A stretch of DNA of 18,087 nucleotides. Source: Rubrivivax sp. (GTDB lineage: Bacteria; Pseudomonadota; Gammaproteobacteria; Burkholderiales; Burkholderiaceae_C). Location: the NCBI GenBank assembly GCA_016719535.1, contig JADJYX010000031.1, positions 1-18,087 on the forward strand, in the 5' to 3' direction. Positions 11,216 through 18,087 of this stretch are shown here, one piece after another. The position numbers were made by a program, and so were the translations under genes. The notes below the pieces were generated by a model. That model saw only the letters and a program-made list of their open reading frames with translations. It ran no database searches and had not been told where the DNA came from. How positions within the stretch are numbered: the stretch's first letter is position 1; each line of letters begins with the position of its first letter.

Positions 11216-12485
11216 AGGCGCTGCCGACCATCCGCTCGCGGCTGACGGGGCTGCTGGTGGCCGTGGCGCTGGCCTGGGGGCTGGGCGTCTCGGCCGCCGT
11301 CTGGCTGGCGGTGACGTCCGAGGTCGACGAACTGCTCGACGAGACGCTGCAGGCCGCGGCGCCGGTGCTAGGCGGCTGCTGAGCCCGGCTGACGGTGGCG
11401 ACCTGACCGAGGCGGCGGCCGCGATCGGCGAAGGCGCCGGCCAGCACGAACATTTTGCCTGGCAGCTGGTCGGCCCCGGCGGCTTGCTGCTGCGCTCGGC
11501 ACGCGCGCCCGCGCAGCCCTGGCTGCCGCTGCCGGTGACGGGCTTTGCTGATGCCGCCAGCCGGCTGGCGCGTTCATGCACTGCCGCTGGCGGACGGCAG
11601 GCGAACGCTCCACGTCGCGCAGACGCGCGACGAACGGCGCGAGGCGGCCGCCGAGATCGCCTGGGCGGCCGTCTGGTCGGCGCTGGCGATCGCGCTGTTC
11701 AGCGCCCCGGTGGCCGCAGTGCCGCGGGCGGCGCGAGCTGCAGCCGCTGGACGATCTGGCGCTGGCGCTGGCGCGCTACGAGCCCCTGCCGCCGGCCACG
11801 GCGCTGGCTGTAGCCGACGCGGCGTGAGCTGCAGCCCGTGCACGACGCCATCGAGGCGCTGGGCGAGCGCCTGGCGCGGCGCGTGGCCAACGAACGCGCC
11901 TTCGGGGCCCATTCCGCGCACGCGCTGCGCACGCCGCTGGCCGGCATCGACCTGCAGCTGGCGGTGGCCGAGCGCGAGGCGCCGCCGGCGCTGCAGCCGC
12001 GGCTGGCCCGTGCGCGAGGCCGTGACGCGGCTGACGCGCGTGGTCGCGGCGCTGCTGGCGCTGTTTCGCAGCGGCGCGGAGTTGCAGCGGCGGCCGGATT
12101 CACCTGGCGTCGCTGCTGGCGCGGCTGCCGCACGAGCCGCTGCAGCTGCAGGTGGGCGCCGACGACGTCGTCGACGCCGACGAAGACCTGCTGAGCGCCG
12201 CGCTCATCAACCTGCTGGACAACGCCGTGCGCCATGGCGCAGGCACGCTGCAGGTCACCTGGCAGGCCCGCGACGGCCTGCAGCGCCTGCGCCTGCACGA
12301 CGACGGCCGCGGCGCGCCGCCCGAGCGCCGCGCCGAGCTGGCGGGTGCGCTGGCCGATCAGGCCTACGAGGGCCGCACGGGCCTGGGCCTGATGCTGGCC
12401 GATCTGTGGCGCGCGCCCATGGTGGCGAGCTGACGCTGCCTGAGGTGGCGCAGGGCTTTGCAGCCGAGCTCAGCCTGGCGCCTGA
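11212..12485 (+). CDS. Sensor histidine kinase (PmrB/QseC type), heavily frameshifted
   Basis: Inner membrane sensor that phosphorylates the preceding regulator. It starts MKALPTIRSRLTGLLVAVAL with TM1, then EVDELLDETLQAAAPVL. A periplasmic stretch of roughly 110 residues follows, then TM2 (EIAWAAVWSALAIALFSAPV). The dimerisation domain has the phospho-His in FGAHSAHALRTPLAGIDLQL (codon 11919-11921). The ATPase domain shows the N box (AALINLLDNAVRHG), the G1 box (LHDDGRGAPPERR) and the G2 box (GRTGLGLMLAD), then GGELTLPEVAQGFAAELSLA. At least seven indels are needed (near 11370, 11570, 11720, 11825, 12010, 12100 and 12415). The end is uncertain: the TGA at 12483-12485 fits a protein ending ELSLAP if one C is missing. 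The ligand cannot be inferred; PmrB relatives sense metal, acid or antimicrobial peptides. Confidence 0.85.
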
Positions 12486-12514
12486 CCCATCTGCAGCAAC
12501 CCCGCCGTGCCGAC

Positions 12515-13172
12515 ATGACATCCGACCTGCGCCGCCTCGTCACCGGTTTCGAACCCCTTCGACGGCGACACCGTCAACCTGTCCTGGCAGATCGCGCAGG
12601 CGCTGCACGGGCAGGCCCCTGCACGGCGCCAGCGTGCACGTCGTGCGGCTGCCCTGCAGCTTCGACGGCGCCCTGCCGGTGCTGCGGGCCGCGCTGCGCC
12701 GCCACCGGCCGCAACTGGTGCTGGCGCTGGGCCAGGCCGCGCGCAGCGTCATCAGCCTGGAGCGCGTGGCCCTCAACGTGATCGACGCCCGCATCCCCGA
12801 CAACGCCGGCGCGCAGCCCATCGACGAACCGGCGCAGCGCCTGGCGCGCCCGCGGCCTATTTCGGCACGCTGCCGATCAAGGCCACGCTGGCGGCGCTGC
12901 GCGATGCCGGTATCGGTGCGAGGTGTCGCAGACGGCCGGCACCTTCGTCTGCAACCACGTCTTCTTCGGTCTCATGCACGCGCTGCGCCGCCGCCCGGCG
13001 TGCGCGGGCGCAATGCGCACGTGCCCCCTGCTGCCCGCGCAGGCGGCGGCGCGGGGCCTGGGCCCCGGCATGCCGCTGGAGCCGCAGACCGCCGGCGTGC
13101 GGCTGGCGCTGGCCACCGCCATCCGCATCGGCGGGCCAGGACCTGCGGCTGGGCGCTGGGCAGGTGGACTGA
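12515..13172 (+). CDS. pcp: Pyroglutamyl-peptidase I (pyrrolidone-carboxylate peptidase), frameshifted
   Basis: Cytosolic cysteine peptidase (family C15) that removes an N-terminal pyroglutamate (5-oxoproline) from peptides. After correction the start is MTSDLRRLVTGFEPFDGDTV, followed by the VNxSW-like NLSWQIAQAL. The catalytic triad is visible: Glu in VISLERVALNVIDARIPDN (codon 12760-12762), Cys in SQTAGTFVCNHVFFGL (codon 12950-12952) and His in GRNAHVP (codon 13018-13020). YFGTLPIKATLAALRDAG also fits the family. Length is about 215 residues. Roughly seven indels occur in 650 bases (for example near 12554, 12619, 12851, 12918, 13000, 13025 and 13134). It starts just after the kinase, and its stop overlaps the next start as TGATG at 13170-13174. 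Its product is the substrate of the 5-oxoprolinase at 2171-5841. Confidence 0.88.
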
Positions 13173-13792
13173 TGCTCGACCGCCGCCCGCTCGGCTGGTT
13201 CCAGCCCGTGCTCTGTGCCATCGCGTACCCTGGTGGCGCGCGGCGTCGGCGCCGATGCCGTCACGCTGGCCGGCTTTGCCATCGGCTTCGCCGGTGCGGC
13301 GGCGATCGCGTGGCAGCAGCCGCTGCCGGGGCTGGCGCTGGCTGGCGCTCGGGCGGCCTGTGCGATGGCCTGACGGCGCGGTCGCCCGGCTGACGAAGCC
13401 CACCGACCGCGGCGCCTTCCTCGACATCACGCTCGACTTCCTCTTCTACGCCAGCGTGCCGCTGGCCTCGCGCTGGCCGATCCGGCGGCCAATGCGCTGG
13501 CCACGGCGGTGCTGCTGGCGGCCTTCATCGGCACCGGGTCGAGCTTCCTGGTCTTCGCGGTGCTGGCCGAGCGCCGCGGCCCGCACAGCAGCGCCTACCC
13601 CAGCAAGGGCCTGTACTATCCGGGCGGGCTGACCGAGGGCAGCGAGACGCTGATCTGCTTTGCGCCGATGTGGTCTGTGGCCGGCACACTTTGCGGCCCT
13701 GGCCTGCGGCTTTGCGGCGCTGTGCGTGCTGACGATCGCCACGCGGCTGTATGCCGGCTGGTCGCCGCTGGGGGGTGGGCGGCCCGCTGTAA
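13172..13792 (+). CDS. CDP-alcohol phosphatidyltransferase family protein, frameshifted
   Basis: Integral membrane enzyme class that swaps CMP in a CDP-activated lipid or alcohol for another alcohol during phospholipid synthesis. The start is MLDRRPLGWFQPVLCAIA. After an indel near 13223, TLVARGVGADAVTLAGFAIG and a hydrophobic helix follow. The metal-binding signature is CDGLDGAVARLTKPTDRG then AFLDITLDF, with the DG-AR-G-D-D spacing expected of the family (one residue short in the central spacer). It is recovered by adding one G near 13373. Later parts are FLFYASVPLAFALADPAANA and ERRGPHSSAYPSKGLYYPGG, then GSETLICFAPM. Further indels lie near 13347, 13470 and 13675. The stop is uncertain: the TAA at 13790-13792 needs a shift in the G run at 13770-13777, and otherwise the frame ends at 13830. 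The substrate is unknown. The neighbours suggest envelope lipid work. Confidence 0.8.
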
Positions 13793-13847
13793 CGTCGGGC
13801 CCCTGCCCGGAGCGACTCCATCCGTCCTGACCTGGAACCGCCTGCAC

Positions 13848-15995
13848 ATGAACCGCCGCCTGCATTGCATTGCGCTGATCGCCGCCGCGGTGGTTGCCTT
13901 CTTCGCGCTCGACCTCGGTCGCTTCTTCAGCCTCGATCACGTCAAGCCGCGTGCAGGGCGAGCTGGCCACGCGCTACGCCAGCCGGCCGGCGCTGGTGAT
14001 CGGCGTCTATTTTGCGGTCTATGCCGCGGTGACCGCGCTGTCGCTGCCCGGTGCGGCCATCCTCACGCTGGCCGTTGGGCGGCGCCCTCTTCGGGCTGTG
14101 GACGGGCCTGCTGGTGGTGTCGTTGCCAGCAGCATCGGCGCCACCCTCGCCTTGCTGGCCGCGCGCTAGCTGCTGGCTGGCCGGGTGCAGGCGCGCTTCG
14201 GCGACCGGCGCGCAGGCCGGTCGAACGCGGCGTCGCGCACGAAGGCGGCTTCTACCTCTTCACCTTGCGCCTGGTGCCGGTGCTGCCGTTCTTCGTCATC
14301 AACCTGGCCATGGGCGTGACGACGCTGCGCGCCTGGACCTTCTACTGGGTGAGCCAGCTCGGTATGCTGGCCGGCACGCTGGTTTACGTGAATGCCGGCA
14401 CGCAGTTGGCGAAGATCGAGTCGCTGTCGGGCATCGTGTCGCCGCTGATGGGCTCCCTGGTGCTGCTCGGCGTGTTCCCGCTGATCGCCAAGAAGATCGT
14501 CGACACGTTCAAGGCGCGCGCATCTATGCGCGCCGGGTCGACCGCAAGCCGCGGGCGCTTCGACCGCAACCTGGTGGTGATTGGCGGCGGCGCGGCCGGT
14601 CTGGTGACGACCTATATCGCTGCGGCCGTCAAGGCCAAGGTGACGCTGGTGGAGAAGCACCAGATGGGCGGCGACTGTCTGAACGACGGCTGCGTGCCCA
14701 GCAAGGCATTGATCCGCTCGCCACGTTCGTCGCGCACGTGCGACACGCCGCGGAGTTCGGCCTGACGCGGGGCGAGCCGCCGACGTCGATTCCGGCGAGG
14801 TGATGGAACGGATCGCAGCGGTGGTGAAGGCAATCGAACCGCACGACTCCGTGGAACGCTATACCGGGCTGGGCGTCGATGTGCCGAGCGGCCGCGCGAA
14901 GAGTCTCGACCCTTGGGAGGTCAAGGTCACCCACCACCGACGGGCGGGTCGACACACTCACGACACGCGCGATCGTCATCGCCACCGGGGCGCGTCCCTT
15001 CGTGCCGCCGATTCCTGGGCTCGCAGACCTGGGTCCGACCGAACTGCTCACGTCGGACAACGTCTGGGAACTTCGCCAGCGACCCGGGCGCCTGTTGGTG
15101 CTGGGCGGCGGGCCGATCGGCAGCGAACTGGCACAGGCCTTCGCCCGGCTGGGGTCGCGGGTGACGCATGGAGATGCTGCCGCGCATCCTCGCGCGCGAG
15201 GACCAGGAGGTGTCGGAACTGGTAACGGCGCGGTTTCGAGGCCGAAGGCGTGCACGTGCTGACCGGGCACCAGGCCTGCGCGTGCGAGGGTGGCGGTCTG
15301 AAGAAGGTGCTGGTCGTCGAGACGAGGGCCAGGAGAAGCACATCCCCTTCGATGCCATCCTTGTCGCCGTCGGGCGCTCGGCCAACCTGACGGGCTATGG
15401 CCTCGAAGAACTGGGCGTCACCACCGGCCGCACGGTCGAGGTCAATGGCTACCTGCAGACCAACTTCCCCAACATCTACGCCGCGGGCGACGTGGCCGGG
15501 CCCTACCAGTTCACCCACACCGCCGCGCACCAGGCCTGGTATGCGGCGGTGAACGGCCTCTTCGATCCGCAGAAATTCAAGGCCGACTACCGCGTGATCC
15601 CGTGGGCGACGTTCGTCGAGCCCGAGGTGGGACGCGTGGGCCTGAGCGAGCTGGAAGCAAAGGAGAAGGACATCGCGTACGAGGTCACAGGCTACGGCAT
15701 GGACGACCCGGACTGTGCCATCGCCGACGGCGACGCCGAGGGCTGGGTGAAGGTGCTGACGGTGCCGGGCAAGGACCGCATCCTGGCGTGACCGTCGGCG
15801 ACCATGCCGGCGAACCGATCGCGGAGGTGCCGGCGATGAAGCCAGGCCTGGGCTGAACAGGATCCTCGGCACGATCCACGTCTATCCGACGCTGGCCGAG
15901 GCCAACAAACACGCCGCCGGCGAATGGAAGCGCGCGCACCAGCCGCACGGCCGCTGGGCTGGGTGGAGCGCTTTCACGACTGGCGTCGAGGATGA
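13848..15995 (+). CDS. TVP38/DedA-like membrane domain fused to a mercuric-reductase-like FAD oxidoreductase
   Basis: About 715 residues. The N-terminal 220 are a TVP38/TMEM64 (SNARE-associated, DedA superfamily) membrane domain: LIAAAVVAFFALDLGRFFSL, ALSLPGAAILTLAVG, then GGFYLFTLRLVPVLPFFVIN and TFYWVSQLGMLAGTLVYVNA. The rest is a class I flavoprotein disulfide reductase. It has the FAD-binding NLVVIGGGAAGLVTTYIAAA and the redox cysteines in GGDCLNDGCVPSKAL (codons 14676-14678 and 14691-14693). The NAD(P)-binding part is LLVLGGGPIGSELAQAFARL, and the second FAD contact is YLQTNFPNIYAAGDVAGPY. Near the C-terminus TIHVYPTLAEANK has Tyr where glutathione and lipoamide reductases have the catalytic His (HxHPT). 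At least ten indels occur. The stop at 15993-15995 follows VERFHDWRRG. This fusion is known in proteobacteria; its physiological substrate is not clear to me. Confidence 0.85.
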
Positions 15996-15998
15996 GCC

Positions 15999-16737
15999 AT
16001 GCGGTGGGTGACGACGGCATTGACTGCCGGGGCCGCGGTGGTTGCGCAGCGCAGGCGCCCGCCGGGCTCCGGCGCTTCGAGCCGCCGGTGGATGCCGGGA
16101 TGGCGCGCGCTGTCGGCGCTGGCGCGTGATCGGGCTGCCGCAGCAGAGGCCGCCGCTGACGGCGTATGCGGCGCGCGCGTGGACGGCCGGGCTGCGCTGG
16201 TGGCTGGAGGCGCGGGCGTCCTACGGCAATTTCGTGCTCGACGCGGCGGGCCAGCTGGCTGGCGGCGTCTCGTCCTGGGCCCTGCGGCTGGATCAGCCCA
16301 ACCCCGCGGCCGACCTGCGGGTGAAGCCGGGTGACGACACGGCCGCGCGCGCGTGTGCTCCTCGGCCTTCCAGTTGCCGCTGAGCGGTGCCATTCGTCGA
16401 ACGTCAGCTGCTGCGGCTGGCGCGGCAAGACCGGCGAGATGCTGCCCGCGGCCACCCGCTGTGCTGGGTGTGGGCACGGTCGCCGCGCGATGCGGTGGTC
16501 GACTAACCCTGCTGGAGCCGTCGCGTGTGCCACATCGTCTTGCGCACGCAGGCCGACGGGTCGGGCCGCTGGCTGGAAGAATCGCGCGATGTGGTGGCCG
16601 ACTGGCGCCATGCGCTTTTCGGCGACGAGGCGCTGAGCCGCCGCCGCTGGCCGCGGGTGATCATCGCCGCCGATGCCGACAACACGGGCGCCACGCCGTC
16701 ATCGCCCCACGTCACCGGATTGATGCTCGAACCATGA
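15999..16737 (+). CDS. DUF3047 domain protein, probably exported, frameshifted
   Basis: Recognised as DUF3047 from the reassembled core: WRVIGLPQQRPPLTAYAARA, EARASYGNFVLDAAGQ, WALRLDQPNPAADLRVKPGD, ERQLLRLARQ, then RVRHIVLRTQADGSGRWLEE and RDVVADWRHALFGDE, and the closing PRVIIAADADNTG. The start at 15999 gives a short hydrophobic leader (MRWVTTALTAGAAVVA) followed, after an indel near 16047, by QAPAGLRRFEPPVDAGMAR. Export to the periplasm is therefore likely. Length is about 245 residues, as usual for the family. Several indels lie around 16047, 16125, 16180, 16360-16400 and 16515. An alternative ATG at 15992 overlaps the previous stop but leads into a frame without a leader. Its stop overlaps the next ATG (ATGA at 16734). 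No biochemical role is established for the family that I know of. Confidence 0.75.
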
Positions 16738-17861
16738 AACGCATCGTGGTTGCTGGGCGGGGCCGGGCCCACCTGTGCACGTGCTGCGGGATCCGGTGCG
16801 CGAGTCCATCCTCGGCGCTGAGCTGACGCTGGTCACGCCGTTCACGCGCCAGATGTATTCGGGCATGGGCCCGGCTCGCGGCCGGCCGTTATACGGCCGA
16901 GCAATGCGTGATCCTGCTGCTGCCGCTGGCCGCGGCGGCGCGCGTGCTGCTCGAGACGCAGGCGGTGCGTTGACGCCAGCGCGCGCACGCTGCAGCTACA
17001 ACGGCGAGGTCATCGGCTGGGACATCTTGTCGCTGATACCGGCTCGGTGATGGACCGCGATCAGACGTCCCCGGCGCGCGAGCAGGGCCTGTTCAGTGAC
17101 CGATCGAGCATTTCGTGCGCCAGTTCGATCCGCTGGCGGCGCTGGCGCAGGACCGCGTGCTCGACGTGGCGGTGATTGGCGGCAGCGCCGCTGGCGTCGA
17201 GCTGGCGATGGCGCTGGCAGCAGCACCTGGCCGGGCAGGGCGATGAACGCGCGCGCGTGGCGCTGGTCACTGGCGGCCCGCCGCCGCTGTCCGGCTATCC
17301 GCAGCGGGTGATCGAGCGCGGCCTGCGCGCTGGCGGCGCGCCGCATCACCGTCTTCCAGGACCGCTGCGTGCGCATCGAGACGGGTGCGTTGCACCTGGG
17401 CAGCGGCGCGCGCGGCTGGCCTGCGACGCACCGGTGATCGCCACCGGCGGTGATGCGCCGCCCTACCTGCAGGGCAGCGGGCTGCAGCTCGACGAGCGTG
17501 GCTTCGTGCTGACCGGCGCCACGCTGCAAAGCCTCAGCCACCCCGAGGTGCTGGCCGCCGGCGACGGGCTACCGCGCGCCGATGCGCCGCATCCGGGAAG
17601 AGCGGCGTCCATGCAGTGCGCGCCGCCCGCCCTTGGCTGCCAACCTGCGCGCCTTCCTGGCCACCGGCGGCGAGCTGCTGCCGCACCAGCCGCAACTGCG
17701 CACGCTCAACCTGCCGTCCTGCGGCAATGGGCGGGCGATCGCGTCCTACGGCAACCGGTCGGCGCAGGGCCGCTGGGTGTGGTGGTGGAAGGACCGCATC
17801 GACCGCGGCTTCATCATCGCACGCTACACGGTGCCTGCTGCGCGCGCTTTCCTCCGTTTGA
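16734..17861 (+). CDS. NDH-2-like FAD-dependent pyridine nucleotide oxidoreductase, frameshifted
   Basis: Flavoprotein of the type II NADH dehydrogenase-like family. The start MKRIV is followed, after an indel, by HVLRDPVRESILGAELTLVT and PFTRQMYSGM, then AGRYTAEQCVILLLPLAAAA. The central NAD-binding motif is LDVAVIGGSAAGVELAMALQ (around 17165-17215). Then come ARVALVTGGPPPLSGYPQRV, ERGFVLTGATLQSLSHPEVL with AAGD, and a C-terminus GRWVWWWKDRIDRGFI. This layout matches the flavoproteins often found next to, or fused with, selenide water dikinase (SelD), which is not visible here. About 375 residues. At least six indels are needed. The end is approximate: the TGA at 17859-17861 is one frame off, and the nominal frame stays open to the window edge. 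It is translationally coupled to the DUF3047 gene. The natural electron acceptor is unknown. Confidence 0.75.
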
Positions 17862-18087
17862 CTGCTGCGCTGCTGGCGCCGGCAGTCGGCCGGTATATTG
17901 GGTGTCCTGCCCCTTTGCAGCCGACCCGGCCAGCCCGATCGGCCACCGCACCTGATCACGCACTGCCGCCCTTTCGACAGCGCCTGCGGGCACGTTGGGC
18001 CCGCTGTGTCGACGCTGGTCATCGAGGGCGACTGCATCGTCGAAATGTGGCCGAGCCGCGCCATGCCGAGGGTGCGACGGTGATCGA
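17862..18087. other. Window end with no supported gene
   Basis: About 225 bases after the flavoprotein. Short open frames exist on both strands, but none has a recognisable protein, a ribosome site or a coupled start. A weak CCGGC-N5-GCCGG hairpin near 17878-17893 lacks a T run, so I do not call a terminator. With the high indel density here, the start of another gene cannot be excluded. Confidence 0.4.

Noticed and set aside
10555..17861. Reading the whole downstream operon as pseudogenes
   Set aside because: Every catalytic or signature motif checked is present on both sides of the indels, and the shifts affect all genes alike, so sequencing error is the simpler explanation.
17878..17893. 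Possible intrinsic terminator after the NDH-2-like gene (CCGGC-N5-GCCGG)
   Set aside because: Only a five-pair stem and no run of T after it; such stems are frequent by chance at this GC content.

Overview
The window reads as high-GC, densely coded chromosome of a betaproteobacterium. The protein families, codon use and gene pairings look most like Burkholderiales (a Rubrivivax/Leptothrix-type genome is my guess; I could not test it). No rRNA, tRNA, CRISPR array or insertion sequence was found. Nearly every gene carries one or more frameshifts. They are about one per kb up to position 10.4 kb and one per 150-250 bases after that. Homology resumes in another frame after each shift, and catalytic motifs survive on both sides, so I read them as indel errors in a draft sequence rather than decay. 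Gene coordinates therefore span the whole reconstructed gene, not a single open frame.

Layout. (1) 1-1391, minus strand: a TRAP-type solute transporter, with the small membrane subunit DctQ (cut by the window edge) and the periplasmic binding protein DctP. (2) 1509-5841, plus strand, divergent from the transporter: an Asp/Glu-racemase-family enzyme translationally coupled to a full-length fused 5-oxoprolinase. The latter carries an in-frame palindromic insert. (3) 5823-10422, minus strand: three co-directional genes, eptA (phosphoethanolamine transferase to lipid A), a PAP2 phosphatase, and an unusual fusion of a dead PilT/PilU-type ATPase with a TIR domain. (4) 10555-17861, plus strand, divergent from eptA: an OmpR-family response regulator and histidine kinase (PmrAB/QseBC type), pyroglutamyl peptidase, a CDP-alcohol phosphatidyltransferase, a TVP38/DedA-type membrane domain fused to a mercuric-reductase-like flavoprotein, a DUF3047 protein, and an NDH-2-like flavoprotein. 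Several are joined by ATGA or TGATG overlaps. (5) 17862-18087: nothing recognised.

How the parts fit. The eptA/two-component pair is a classic lipid A modification module. The spacer between the divergent genes holds a CTTCAG-N5-CTTCAG direct repeat that matches the architecture of a PmrA box. The TIR/PilU-like gene lies at the distal end of the eptA transcription unit. Separately, pyroglutamyl peptidase (makes free 5-oxoproline), the 5-oxoprolinase (opens it to glutamate), the racemase-family enzyme and the TRAP importer form a plausible 5-oxoproline uptake and salvage set, split between two operons. The most novel candidate is the PilU-like pseudo-ATPase/TIR fusion.
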